64,000 bases of DNA from contig JANTQA010000008.1 of assembly GCA_027625915.1 (NCBI GenBank), positions 149,001 to 213,000 of the forward strand. Direction: 5' to 3'. This DNA is from Anaeramoeba flamelloides. Taxonomy: Eukaryota; Metamonada; Anaeramoebidae. Below are positions 26,845 to 40,400 of this stretch, in pieces. Numbering within the stretch: the first letter of the stretch is position 1; the number at the start of each line of letters is the position of its first letter. A program made the position numbers and the translations under genes. Under the pieces are notes generated by a model. That model was not told where the DNA came from, did no database searches, and was given only the letters and a program-made list of their open reading frames with translations.

Positions 26845-28461
26845 TTTTTTTTATTATTTAAGGGGGGAGTTATTGACCCCTTTTATTGGCCTGAATTCAT
26901 AAATTTTTATTTAGGAATTTAATTAAAGATTCAAAAATAAGTTTATTACCCACTAAGGCCACTAAGCAGTTTGAATCTTTTTTTATAATAATATTAGAAA
27001 TTTTAATAATATTATTATTATTTAATATATTCGATATATTAATTTTTTTTAATTCAGATATCCAGATTTTGCAATTATTTTCATAGGCTAAGCAGTTCCA
27101 TAGAAATGGTCTAAATCTTCAATAATATCTAAATTGTTCATTTTTTACATACAGTAAGTTCCACTTTTAAGACACAAACTTTCAACGAAATTTAAGGCAC
27201 AAAAAAAATCTCGAATTAAGGCACAAAATTTGTAATTTTATTTTTTTCAATTTATTTTGCTAGAATCGGAATTTTGTGCCTTAATTTGAGATTTTTTTTG
27301 TGCCTTAAATTTCGTTGAAAGTTTGTGCATTAAAAGTGGAACTGACTGTAATTCACACAGTTTTGATTTATTCTTATTCATAACATAAGAGTACATGTAC
27401 AAATAATTTGTAAAATTTCTGAGTTTTAAAATTGAAGTTGAACCCTTCCATTTTTAATATCTTTGCCGCTTATTTAGAGTATTATTGATTTGTATAATTT
27501 TTAGATATTCTTAAGGAGTGTCTAGGTTTTTTTTAATTTGAGAAATAAACTGAAAATTTCTTAAATTTTCAGTTTATTTCTTAAATTAAAAAAAACCTAA
27601 CTACATTTCCAACTTGGACTATTTTCTAAGTTTTTAATTCTAAAATTTTCTAGTTCATTTTCCAGTTGTTTTAAATTTTTGGATTACCAATTAATATTTT
27701 CTGATTCTTTTTTTTCTAAAATAGAGATAATTAATTAATTCATCAAAATGGAGGATTTTTAATTTTTGAATTAACTTAAATCTTCTTTTATATATTGTTA
27801 GTTTTTACGGGATCAATTATTGCTTCAGTTTTAGAAATAATCCCAGGTGAGTGTGGGTTGATTAATAAAAATTTTGTTATTTTTTTATTAATCTAAGTAT
27901 CAATACCTTTAAAATCTGTTTTTGACAAATCAAATATTTCTAATTCATATAATAATTTGCTATGTAATACAGCTTTAAAAAATTGAATTTTTTACCCATT
28001 AGAAAAATTTTTTTGTTGTAAGATATTGATTAACTTTTTAAAATTGGCCTTAACTTTATCAAGATTGAATTTTAAAGGAATTTTTTTATCTAGCCAAATA
28101 CCAAGATATAAAATTTCTTTTGAAATTAAAGTTTTTTTAGTTTTATCATGTTTGGGTTCCTTCTAAATTTTTTTATTATTTTAAACATTTTTTGTAATTA
28201 TAAATTTATTTCTATTAATGATCCTTTCATCAGTAAAACCAGATCATATGCAAACATCTTGAACATGTAAAGCTAGTGATTTAATTTTTTCTAGGAGAAA
28301 ATGAGTAATAAATCCAAATAATAAAGGAGATAATGGATATCCTTGGTAAACACCAATTCCTTCTTTTCAGTAATAAGCAAGTAGATATTCTACAATAATT
28401 TCATTTTTTATAAATTTTTTAATTGAATAATAAATAAGTGAATGATGAATAGAGTCAAAAC
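26845..28461 (-). mobile_element. 5'-truncated, decayed LINE (copy C)
   Basis: Minus-strand LINE sequence runs from mid reverse transcriptase to the 3' end with its poly-A tail (T-run on the plus strand at about 26839-26853). Decoded segments include GVYQGYPLSPLLF, then a damaged active site reading FAYDLVLLMKG where the intact copy has YADDLILIMKG. Stops and frameshifts are frequent. A 17-bp direct repeat, AAAAAATGATATTTTTT, lies at 26828-26844 and 28462-28478. Similarity to the full copy (near 52170) stops exactly at the second repeat, so the truncation point is the insertion boundary. A MITE is nested at 27152-27348. Confidence 0.9.
27152..27348. mobile_element. Tc1/mariner-like MITE nested in LINE copy C
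   Basis: The 197-bp near-complete foldback has termini CAGTAAGTTCCACTTTTAAG and, from the other end, CAGTCAGTTCCACTTTTAAT, and TA on both sides. Arms extend about 75 bp with AAACTTTCAACGAAATTTAA. The related LINE at 59581-60511 has the uninterrupted site (TTTGCATAATTTACAGT); removing the MITE and one TA restores TTTACATAATTCACACAG here, so the target duplication is TA. Confidence 0.92.
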
Positions 28462-28478
28462 AAAAAATGATATTTTTT

Positions 28479-29760
28479 GGTTTATTTTTGTTTATTGGGT
28501 TTTCTCTATTCCATAATTTATTTTAGAAACAAACATTATCTTTTCTTTCAGTAAGTTTTATGTTTGAATAAAAATCAAATAAAGAAAAGGGTTATAGTAT
28601 TTATTTCAGTGAAAAATTTTAAAAAATTGGATACTAAAATAAAAGGATGTATAAGAGAATAATTTTTTTGAAGTTATTAGATTAATATCCCAAGCGAAAA
28701 AAAAACAATAAATTCCATTTATCCATACACCGAGAGAAGAAGAATACCTTATAAAGTATCAGTCTAACACAAATAATTACCACCAGTTTCACTTTTAAGT
28801 ACAAACTTCAAAGGAAAATTATTGCACAATAATAATCTATAATAATTCCACAAGTTTCCAACTTTTGTAAAATAATTTGTAAAAAAAAAAAACCAAATTT
28901 TGTGCTTTAATTTGAATTTTTTTTGCGCCTTAAATTTTCTTGAAAGTTTGTGCCTTAAAAGTGGAACTGGGGAAATATGTTGTATATATATAGATTTTTA
29001 TTTAGATGTATGAAAATGTAAACCCCATTTCACAAAAAGTCCCCCAGCCAAAAATGAAAAAGTTACTTTATTTTTTAGAATCAATAAAAATTAAATTGTT
29101 GGGAAATACAAGAAATAATAAAATTCGCATTAGAGTCGATAATTATAAAAGAAAAGCAGAAAAAAACCAAAAATTTCAAAAATTAAAAAATGTAAAAAAA
29201 TTTTTTGGTCACTTTTCCTCTTAACGTCTCGTGTAAAATTCTCTATTTCTTCAGGAAATTAAAATCGTTGACAATAAGATTTCTAACTTGTAAATGAATT
29301 TTAAAAGAACAGACAATACCTAACTTTTCTTAATGTTAATTTTGAGTAAAAAACATTTTTTCTTCAAATTTATTTTTAAAAAAAAAAAAAGAACAGAAGA
29401 AAAAAAAAAAAATAATCAAAATGAGAAAAAATGAATTTGATCTAAAAATTGAAAATTTATTTTGAGAAGAATAATATATTAAACTCAGAGAATGTATTCT
29501 ATTTCTTAAATAAAACTGGTCCCCCTTTGAGTGAAAAAGAGTTTTTTTTAAAAAAAAAATAATAATAAATAAGATAGTGTTTATTTTATTTTTGAATTAA
29601 AAAATAAAGAAGAAAAAAGAGCAGTACACACAAATAAGAGAAGAAAGTATTTAATAAATGTAAAATTTAGAAATACCAATAAAAAATTCAAAATTTCAAT
29701 AATTTTGAAATAAAATCAAAACCAAAATTGAAAAATAGTCAAAATAATAATAAAAAAAAA
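28479..29760. other. spacer 3' of the cysteine-repeat gene
   Basis: Apart from the MITE at 28784-28969 I see no gene. The open frame at 29006-29224 is lysine-rich low complexity and is not called. Poly-A/T runs are common at 29370-29420. Confidence 0.6.
28784..28969. mobile_element. decayed MITE of the CAGTTCCAC family
   Basis: Left end CAGTTTCACTTTTAAGTACA and right end complementary to CAGTTCCACTTTTAAGGCAC match the element at 27152-27348. Inner arms are partly degraded, and no intact TA flanks are seen. Confidence 0.75.
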
Positions 29761-32700
29761 TTAAATAAATTTAACAAAGAATAACACAAGTGTTAAGAAT
29801 AAAGAGACTGCCAAAGACATCGATCCTGAAACATCATCATCTGGATCTGGTGTTGGATCTGGTGTTGGTTCAACATCTTTAGTTGATTGGATCACCGCGT
29901 AAGGAGTGAAATGGTCTATTTTTCCTGTGATGATATATAACAATGGGTTATCTGGGTCTTCTTCACGTGTGCTTTCGATACATTCCCAAAGCTCTTCTTC
30001 TTCGTCGTAGTAAGCTAAACAAAAGTCGTCTTCTGAAACAGGAAGTCCGTCTTTGTAAATCTTAAGGATCACTTTGATGAAATCCTCAAAGGATGCCTCC
30101 TCATCTTTAAGAAGTTCAACAACGACCGAATGGATTTTTTGTAATGTTCTTTCATTGTTTTCTGTGTCGTGCACCTTATTGTTTCGGTATTTTTCTAAAA
30201 TGCTATTGGCAAGAGATTTAATTTGGATCTTAACGTTGGGCAAATTGGAATCTTCATTTCGTAAGATTGCTCCAGCGGGGATTTGCAATGACCCCAGCAA
30301 GGTGTTATCTGAGAGTGCGTCGTCAATGTTTTCAATAATTTGAATGATCGAGTCTTCGTCAATTGGGAGCGAATATTCGAGATCGAAGGGAAGCTTTCTA
30401 AATAATGGCTTGATACAGTCGACTGCATTTTCGGCGTAGGTGCCACCCCAACACTTGAATTTGCCATCTTCCTTCTCGCATTCTTCGGCACATTCGCCGT
30501 CTGGACAAAGGAATAGTCCCATTCCACAGCCTTCGAATTCTGGGCATTCCTTTCGACATACTCCATCATCACAATAGGTTTCGCCATCGTTACAAGTTGG
30601 TATATTGTTCGATGAGCACCCGTTTTCGTCGTCAGCACACGAACCGTCTTTACAACGCAATTGGCCAAGCTCACAACTTGGAATTGCTTCGCATTCTTCG
30701 GCATTATCTACGCATTCGCCATTTGTGCATTTGATTTGCTCGTCTTCACAATCGGGTACATTGTCCATACACAGCTTTGGTTTCGATACACATTTACCAT
30801 TTTTGCATCTAAACCTTTGGTTCACGGGGCATTTTTTTTCTTCCTGGCATTGGCTTATATACGAAACACACATGAACAGATTTTTGCAAAAGATGGGTGT
30901 CTCGGGGGGGCATCGTTCGATACATTCAGCATCATCCGCGATACAATATTTACCACACCGTTTTTCTCCCTCATCACAGGGGATGATTGGTCGGCAATCG
31001 GCCGAATCTGCTGTGCATTTACCGCTTGCACAAAGATAAGGGCTATCGTCGGGGCAGTTTGGTTTCAATTCGCATTTTGATTTGTCAGCGTAGCACTCGT
31101 GGTCTGATGGACATCTGAATGGTGTTTCAAGGGGGCAGCCATTATTGGCGATGCACTCGTTCAAATCCTCGACACACGAACCGTCAACCATGCATTTATA
31201 TTCACCCTCTACACACCTATCTGAGCTGCTATCCGATGGGCACTGATCTCTTGTCGTGACGCAATTGCCATTACCGCATCTTACAGGAGAATCGACGGGG
31301 CAGGTATTTCGTTTCTTGCACTGTGTGCTGTCAGTTTGGCAATCACCGAGGGGGCATTGATAGCCGTTGTCTTTACATTCATTATTTTTTTCTTGTGGCT
31401 TGCAGCTGGTAGATTCTGCAACACATTCCCCATCCCAGCATCTATAGGAGGCCTCGCTGACACACCCGTTTTCAAGGGGGCACTTGACAAGGCATTTGCC
31501 ATATTTTTCACAATAGGTCAAACCGTCATCACATTCGGGCTTGACAACGTCGGTACAATCAGTTCGGCAGGTTCCGTCTGCACACATTTCATTATCTGCA
31601 TTACAAATGTCGACCAAAATTGGGCAATAGTTTTTTTTGGCAACGCATGAATCTGTGGCTAAACAGTAGAAGGGTTCCTTGGGGCTGAATTTGCACCTGT
31701 CCCTAAATCCCGGTGCAATAGTACAATCGGCATATGTTCTTTTACACTCGCCACCTGGACACAATAGAGGCTTTTCAAAGGGGCATCTTCCTTTGCAATT
31801 CTTTTCAAAGTCCTCGTCATCGTTAATGCAGCCGCCTCTACAATACCTTTCCCCTTCGGGGCAGAAATCGGGCTTTTCACATTCACTTGCATCTTTGTAA
31901 CAACCACCATCGGCCATGCAATATGAGTATGGTTCATCGCATTGCTTTGTGGGAATTCTGTTGCACTTTTCGCCCTCGGGTAAACAGTAGCCTAATGGGC
32001 ACTTGATAAATCCCTCGGGGCATTCCCTTGGCTTATCTTCGCAATCAGCAGCGCTTGCGTAGCATTTAAGATCGGGGCACAAGACAGGAGCCTCGTCATT
32101 ACATTTGGTTGGAAGTGGCTTGCATTGGCCCCTAAACCTACATTCACCGCTCCAGCATCTCACTTCAAGGTCCCCACATTTCGGTAAGGCAGGGCAATCT
32201 GATCTTGAAGTGACACATCTTCCGTGGCACCAGTAGGGTGCGGATTCCGGGCAGGTGATCATTTGGCCGCAATCCTTAAGAGCATCGACACATGTATAAT
32301 CGGGGCAGACAAATTTGTCATCTCCGCATTGGCTCATATACTGACACTCGTCTTTTTTCCTCTGGCAATCGCCGTTGGGGCATAAAAATGGGGTGTGCTC
32401 GGGGCATTGGTATCGATTGGGGCAATCCTTTGCAGAGCTTCTGCAAACACCATCAAAGCATAAAACTTTATCGGATGCACAAGTTGGCTGCTCGGGGCAT
32501 TTGCTTTCAAAGTCCTTCTCTAACAGGCAGACACCAGTCCAACACCGAATCTCTCCACTCATACATTGTCGCATTTGGCCACATGCCTCTTTGTTGATTG
32601 CACAACTCCCCTCGGGACACCTGATTTCATTGTCTCCACACTCCATAACTGTTTCATTGGGGCACTCATCTGAAGTATCAACACATCTTGCATCTTTTGT

Positions 32701-34460
32701 TTTTTTTCAATAAGATCAAAGGATTTTTTTTTGTTATCATTTTTAAAAAGTTTTTTTAGTTATTGTTTTTATTTTTTTTAAAATAAAATTTCTTTGATTT
32801 TTACCAAAATCCTAAACAAAAAGAAAAATTTTGAACAAAAGTTCTAATGTTTTCAAAATTATTTTTTTTTTTATCGAAAGAGGCTGCAACAAGCGAAATT
32901 AAAAAAAAAAAAAATTGATATTAAAAGAAAAAAAAAAAATCAATTTGAATGATTACCATTGCATTTGATCTTTCCTTCGGGACATTTAACTGGAATAGGA
33001 CAGTTTATGATGTGGTCAACACAGGTTCCTTCTGGACAACGGATTGGTCTCGTCTGGGGACATTGAGTTTTCTTTTCACATTTTGATCTGTCACTTGTAC
33101 ACGTTCCGTCTTCACATTTAATTGACGCACTATCGGGACACACAATTTCATTACCGCATTGCTCTGGTAAAAGGACACACAACTTTGATCCTGGGCACAT
33201 GATTCTATTGTCTGGGCATTCAGGAATGATTGGACAATCTTCTTTGAAGTATCGACATGTCTTATCTGGGCATGTGATCATCCCCTGTGGACAAAAGATT
33301 CTTTTTGGGCATCCGTCAAGAGATGGCGCACAGACACCAGTAGCTATTTTTAATTTTTTATTTTTAATTTTTTATTTTTATTTTTGATAATAAGGTTTGT
33401 TTAAAGTAAAAGGTTGATTATTTTGTTCAAGAATAGATTGTTTCACTTTGGGAAAAATATTTTTTGTTATAAAGTGGGTAAGATTGTTTGGATATCACTT
33501 ACGGCATCTGACTTCAGATTCGGAACATTCTTCAAATTTTGGGCAATCTGAAATAGACTATTTTTTTATGTTTTGATACAAAGTGTAAAAAAAATAATTA
33601 TGAATTTAATTATGGGTTATGTGTATTTTAGAATTTTTGATTTTTTTAGGAAATAATTGTCAAAAAAAAAAAAAAAAAAAACTCAAAGTCTAAAAAAAAT
33701 AATTCAATTTTACTTTGACACAATGATCCGTAACACATTTAACTAAACCGTCTGGGCAAACAGGGAAGTTTGGACAGTCTTCATATTCAGTGGCACAAGA
33801 TCCATCACGGCATCTAATTAACCCATCTGCAGAACAATCTTTTAAGACTGGGCATTTTCCTGTGTTTGCATCAACACAGTCAATTTGGTAATCACAAAGT
33901 ATGCTTCCTGAAGGACACGTTGGCCTCTCTGGGCAATCGTCTTTACTTAAGGCACACCCTCCATTTTCGCATGAATACTGATTGTTCTGGCAAGTTGTCT
34001 TGGGGGGGCACTTGTCGTCAGTATTTACAGATGGATCTGGGCAAGTGGATCCATCTGAGCACGGTTCGGCATCCTCTTCACATTTAATATTTGTTGGACA
34101 GTCTTCTTCTTTCTATGAGATTGATTAATTTGGTGTGTTTTTGAATTTTGTTTTTTTTAATATAAATTGAATTACAAACAAAACGAAAATTTGCGAAAAG
34201 TTTTTTCACTTAAATTTATTGGAAAGGAAAACTTTGAAGAAATCAGAATTGGAACTTACGTCTCGACAAGTGTATTTGTCAGAGCATAAGAAAGGGCAGT
34301 CATCACTTTCATCAACAGTACCTAATTTATTTTTGAGAAAAAAAAATTTTAAAATCAAATTTTGAAAAAAAAACAAAAAAAGAATTCAAAACAAGAGAGT
34401 ACTTAGTATGACAACAGAAAGTAGTGTGACGAAAAAAACAAAAAAAAGAATTCTTTTCAT
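29761..34460 (-). CDS. large cysteine-repeat surface protein, predicted GPI-anchored
   Basis: I join six exons: 34460-34403, 34321-34260, 34112-33714, 33557-33503, 33343-32957 and 32693-29761, all phases agreeing, for 1297 residues. Exon 1 codes only the signal peptide (MKRILFFVFFVTLLSVV). Residues about 28-1084 are tandem modules of the kind C-P-x-G-x-(I/F)-x-C-x-x-G-x-C-V-x(5-6)-C, roughly thirty, with even Cys spacing kept across every splice junction. Residues 1085-1255 form a Cys-poor domain ending with FCLAYYDEEEELWEC and KIDHFTPYAV, which resembles the end of a GPS/GAIN domain. An Asp/Pro-rich linker and hydrophobic residues 1279-1297 with no basic cytoplasmic tail suggest a GPI signal. 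The modules are not LDL-A or EGF by sequence. Function is unknown; an adhesive or protective surface role is inference. Exon 4's start was chosen (TAG^TCT) because it keeps phase 0 and the C-x6-C spacing. Confidence 0.85.
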
Positions 34461-35424
34461 TATGGGTTTGACAATCAAACAAAAGAATATATTGAAAAAG
34501 AAAAAAATGAAGAAAAAAAGATTTTTTTTTTTTTTTTGTAGAACAAATTTGGAGTTAATAAACTTTGAATTATTGGTTCTATTTATCCAAAAGAATTTGT
34601 AAGTTTCCTAATTTCTGATTTTTTTTTAAGAATAGGATAGGAATTAATTTATTCAAAAACAAGTTTCCAAAACACTGTGTTCATTCCAGTCCTTGACTTT
34701 TATTCGAATTATTATAAAAAACTTTAAAAATTTAACCTATCAATTTGTCAATTTGAAAGAAAATAAAAGTTCTTCAAAATCATCAAAACAAAACAATATT
34801 AATTGGTCCATTTTGATGAATTTGAAAGAAAATATCAAATAATTGATTTTTGAAAAATCAGATTTAACCCCCAAAGCTTATCTAATTATGAATGAACTTG
34901 GTTCCTTCAATCAGGTTTTTAGGAAAAATAAATTATTTGATATTTTCTTTCAAAAAAATTAAAAAATTGAACATATTTTTTAAACAGAAATTAAAAATAT
35001 TTATTAATTCAAATTTGAGCAACAAAAACTGGACTGGAATTGGATTATTTCCCGTGGTTTCCAAAGAGGTCAACAAAGTTCAAAATACAGCAAAATTCCA
35101 AAAAAAGTTGTCAGGTAATAAGTCTTTCAACAACAAATTTCGTTAAACTTATATAATATACGATTCTGACACAACTTTAAGAGGAGATATAAAAGACAAA
35201 AATACAAAGAGTTTCCAAAATTCTGTTTGATAAAAGAAACCCTGAAAATAAAATTTTTTTAGTTAGATCAATTTTTTTTTCCATTTTTTTCTGAAAAAGA
35301 AAACTTTTAAATTTAGTAAGTTTCTTGATTGATAAAAAATTTTGGCTCATGTTTGATCCATTTCTGTCTTTTTTAGACAACACGTGAGGGCTTTCTCGTT
35401 GAAATTTTAGGTAAAGAAGTTTTT
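34461..35424. other. 5' flank of the cysteine-repeat gene, no other gene
   Basis: The promoter of the minus-strand gene should start here. Open frames at 34892-35146 and 35177-35383 are AT-biased and unsupported. Confidence 0.55.
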
Positions 35425-37400
35425 TTTCTTTTTGAAGATAATTCTTTTGGTTTTACAAAAAAAATTGATTTATTCATCCTATTGAAAACCATTCGTCTTG
35501 TTTTAGTAATGACTGTTATAATTATCAATTTTTCAACAATTTAAAAATTTTACTCAGAAATTGTGTTTTTTTTTAAATAGGAAATTGGCGATTTTCAAAT
35601 TTTAATTTTTTTATAGATTACTGGGAATTAGGTATTTTTATCCACAAAATTCAAAATCAATTGTTTTACATCGAATGATTTAAGTTTTTTTAAGGATTCT
35701 TTTGAATTCGAGCAAACAATTAGTTTAAATTTTTTTTTGATTATTTTATAAAATTTTTTTAAAAACCAGAAAATAACTTTTTTCTAACCTTAAAAATAAA
35801 AAAAAAATTAATGGATCTGAATTTCATTGATTATTTTTTGTTTGACTTCTATCAAATTGAATGTTGGTTAATCATCTATAATAGCCCTATTTATTTTATT
35901 TGCTGATATTTGAATTGAAATATTTATCATAAAATAACACTCATGTGGAGAAAAAAATACCTGACATGAAAAAAATGCAAGAAAAGATTTTTACTTGTGA
36001 ATATTAGGAAAACTGCGGTTTAATTTCAAATATTTCTAATCAAATCCTTTTTATACATAACCAAACTTTTTCTGAAATTAGCCTAATAATAAACCCACTT
36101 AAAGGCCATTAAAGGGGTTTCTATCGATTACTCAAGTAAATAATTGATCACATAATTAGATCAACTTTTTTTTGAAATATAATAGAGTTTTATAGAGATT
36201 TTTCATAGAATTTGGATTAATGATAATTTTTATTCTGTGTTTTTTGATATATTGAATGGTGTTTTGAACAAGTGCAATTTAACTAATCTATATTTTAATA
36301 AGCGGGCGAATTATAATTTTAAAAAGTTTGATTCTTAAAAAAAAAAGGGATTCTTTTTTGTTTTTTTTAATTGTTTATGGCCCGGATTGAATCATGACAT
36401 ATTACCCTTGTATGGAAGCAGTTATTTAAGAACTTAGTCGTAGGTTTGTATCTGTATTTTTAAAAAAAAGGAATTCTTATTTTAAATAAAAGAAATTACT
36501 GAACATTTCTCCAATTATTCACAATTTACAATCTTGTCTGGGATTTTTTTCATTTCCAATATTTTAATCACTACTATACAATGATTTTTTTAAAAAAACC
36601 AATACTTTCCGACATAGATGTAAAAATATTTTTGACAATGAATACGAATTAATTACCCATTCTGGAACAATAATTGTCCATCTGATTTTTCTTATAAAGT
36701 GGTATAAAAAAGTACAATTTTTCAATTATTTTTTTTACTTATTTTGGACTGATCAATCAAGATTTGTGAAACAGGATATTCTTCAACCTGGATCAATACA
36801 TATTTTCATGATCTTAAAAGAAATTTAATCTGAATAAAGCAATCATATCATAAAAAAACAAGTAAATTCACCTTTTACTAAGTTTTACAATTAAAAATCC
36901 CAAAATTAATAATTGAACATTTTTGAATTTTGGTTTTATGTGATGTTTTGAATTTTATTTTTGATTACAATAATTAATCTAATTTTTGGATTTGATTTTG
37001 AATATAAATGAAGAAATAACGACATGAGAAAATATTTGATAATGTTATTCGCTTATAATATGATTTTACAATTCAAACGGATTTATTTTTTTTTTTTTAA
37101 TATGGTTAATTGATTTTAAACAAATTAATTTTTTTTTTTCGTTTTATATCAGATACCTCTAAAATTTTTAAAATTCAAAAAATATACCCAAATTAATAAA
37201 TTGGTTAGATGGGATTAACTTATCCATGTCATTGACCAAAACACAAATCACCAAAAAAATATTTTGTAAATCTCAACAAAATTTTATTTAATTTTTTAAA
37301 AATACTAATCCCTTAACACATATTTTTTTAAAAAATTTTATTAATTATCAAATAATTAGATTTTGAATTATTATTCAATAAACCCCTTTATATGTTGATA
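35425..37400. repeat. dispersed repeat, copy 3
   Basis: Diverged similarity to 1545-2600 in the same orientation, with extra sequence inserted so that landmarks are further apart. Non-coding. Confidence 0.5.
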
Positions 37401-40400
37401 TTTTTTTAGTTTATTTATAAACTGATCTTTTAATTTTTTTTTTTTTTCAATATACAAAAAATTAACAAAAATACTTAAATTTGCAAATAAAAATAAATTG
37501 AATATTTAGTCTTAAATTGATTGTTAAATTGATCTATCCCTATTTTTTGCAAAATAAAAGCTGTATATAAATGATCTTTTACCAATTAATTTTGGTATAA
37601 CTTAAAGTATGTACACAATGGTGATAATTTATAAATATCTATATTATATTTTCTTATAAATTTTTTTTATTTATAATTGGTAATATAAAAATAATAAGAA
37701 TATCAAAACTATCAATATTTAACCTCTTTGATAAAAAAATTTATGATCAATAACAAAAAATACAAATTTTTCTATTTGAGAAATATCGTATAAAATTAGA
37801 ATGGGGGGCTTTGATATCATTTTATTAAGGTAATCATTTAAAATATTCAAAATATTTTATTTTGTAGAATCAAATATTAATGGAAAATAATAATTTTCGA
37901 TATTTAAATAGTTCTATTGGAATTAATTTGAAAAAAGATAATAAGAAATTTTCCCAACTTTTTTCCAAATAGCATATTGTTTTGAAAAGAAAATATTTGG
38001 ATTATTATTAAACTCTATTATAATGATATCTTTGGTTAAAAACTTTTGGTCAAAGTATCTGGTAATAGAGAATGAGTCATTTCATTTTTAGGACTTTTTT
38101 CTCCAAAAGTTAAAGGGTGGAAATGATGTTTTGAAAGGGTTCTTAACAACTTTGTGTTCTTTCTCTTTGCTAAAATTTGAATTTTAGATGAATTGTGATA
38201 ATAAAAATGAATTTTTTGAAGTTAAATTTGTTACTTATATCTAATAAGATTTCTTGGTATTCTTTGGAATTTAATCCTCAGTGTAAAAATACTTTTTCCA
38301 AAACCTCCTGCTCTAAAAAAATTTACATGTAGGGGTTTGAGCAGTTGTAGTATGTGGATTGTCTGTTTTTGGTGGGTTTGAATTGATATTAGAAGAAAAA
38401 ATTTCCTTTTTGAAATTTTTAAACTTTTATCATGTCTTTTTTTTAATTAATTGTTTTTTTTTTTGATATCTAATTCATTTTAGAGTTTTTTTTTTTTATT
38501 GAATGTTCTATAATTACATATTAAAACCAAGTATTTTATGTGTTATTATAACAGTGAAAATATATGCATATTAATCATATTAATTTCTATTAGAATTTTT
38601 TTGGATTTTCAATTGTAGATCTAAATAATAATAATTGTTTTTCTCAATAATGATATCTCAGAATTTTGGTTATTGTATTTTCTTAAAAAATCGATCAATT
38701 GGTAAGTTTTACCTTAAGCCCAATATCTATCAACTATTCTTTGGAGTGTAGACCCTACTTTTTTCCAACTTTTTTCTTCTAAGGTGATTATAAATAATAA
38801 TTAATATTCGGAAAAAAAAATTGGGTAACGTTAATGGAAACAAACTTGGTTTATTGTCTATATAATTATTGATAAAAATCGAAGCCTAATAATATTATTC
38901 CTCCTTACATGTATTTGAGTGTTTATAATTTCAAATTAAAACTCCTTATGATTTATATATAAAGCTTTTTTGAAAAAAATGTGACTCTCCAAAAAAGAGA
39001 AACATTTTTTTCTAATAAAAAATTGAAAAAATTTAATTGTTCACGTTAATAATATTGATCAAAATTAACTGAATTTTTAAATTTTATTATGAATCCAAAG
39101 AGTCGCCAACCCTCTTTAACCAGTATAAAAACATATTTTATTGTATAATTTCAAGGTCATCGCAATCCTTCAATATCTTATAAATCAAAACTTTTTTTTA
39201 ATGAACAAGTCTCTATTAAATTTTTTTAGGTAAATTTAATAGAGATTTAGAAAATTTTTTGCCAATTACTTAGATTTGAAATCAAAGTGAAAAACTTCTT
39301 TGTATAGTAATTAAGTCTCGATAAATAACATTCACTAAATTTAGAAATTGTTTTTATAGAAATAAAAAATTTTTCCTTTTTTTCACTTTTTTGAAAGTTG
39401 CTTTTTTTCAACTTTTTATAAAAATACAAAAAATAAAAAAAAATATGAGCAAGAAAGCAAAAATTTGTTGAGTTTGTGGAAGAAATATAAAAAATAATTG
39501 TAAAAATAAAAATGGAAAGCTTTTTTTGGATTTGCATGAAAAAATAGTTTGATTAGAAAAAAATATACAATATATGCTTTACACCAAATAAAAGATTTTC
39601 TTTCTTTTCCTACACCGTTATTTTTTTTTTCGATGAATTTACTTTTTGAGTTTACACTCTTTTTTTTGTTGAATTTGAAGTTTTTTTTAAGTATTCCCAA
39701 ATTATCATTTCAAAAGTTTGTCAGAGTCGTAAAAAAATAAAAAAAAAGAATAAGAACTATTTTTTTTTAAAGTAATTTTTAATAGAACAAAGTGAGTTTT
39801 TTATAGAGTCAAGGTGGATGAACAGAAGTAAAAGAGAAAATATTCACTAGTTTTGTCTTTTTTTTCCGTTTTTCAAAATGAGAATAAATATTAATTTTGA
39901 AACAATAATTAAATCCAAAATTAATCAAAAAATTCTCATCCATCAGAGATATTTTTTTAAAAAAAAATTTTAAAACTTACTTTTTTTGAGTAGAATTGTT
40001 AAATTTTTAAAAAAAAAACAAGAACTAAAGGTTCCAACATTGAAAACCCCTGTTTTTTATCAATTTTAAACGTGTTTCTAGATAATGGTTCCTTATTTAG
40101 TTATTGGTCAAAAAAAAAATAATAGAGACTAGTCTATTAAGTCACAAAATCGTCACATAATGAAAAATTATCTCATTTTTATTTATTTATTTTATCAGTT
40201 GAAATGAAAAGTTAACAATAGGGTATTTCTCGTCCTAGTAATTTTATTTTTATATCAGTTGCTTTGGAGGTTAAACTTCCAATTTTTTTATTCAATGCTA
40301 TTTTATAATAATGTAGTTTTTAGGTAAGATTTACAATTAAAAATGGGAAATTCAAATATTAAAATGTTTTGTAATTACTCTCTCTTAATCAAAAAAAAAC

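Noticed and set aside
30074..32713. Several plus- and minus-strand open frames inside the cysteine-repeat gene
   Set aside because: They are shadows of the regular Cys/Gly codons in other frames; the long frame keeps even Cys spacing and continuous splice phase.
33548..33557. Alternative start of exon 4 at TTTCAG^ATTGCC
   Set aside because: It requires phase 1, but the preceding exon ends in phase 0 at AAA^GTAAAA; TAG^TCT gives matching phase and C-x6-C spacing.
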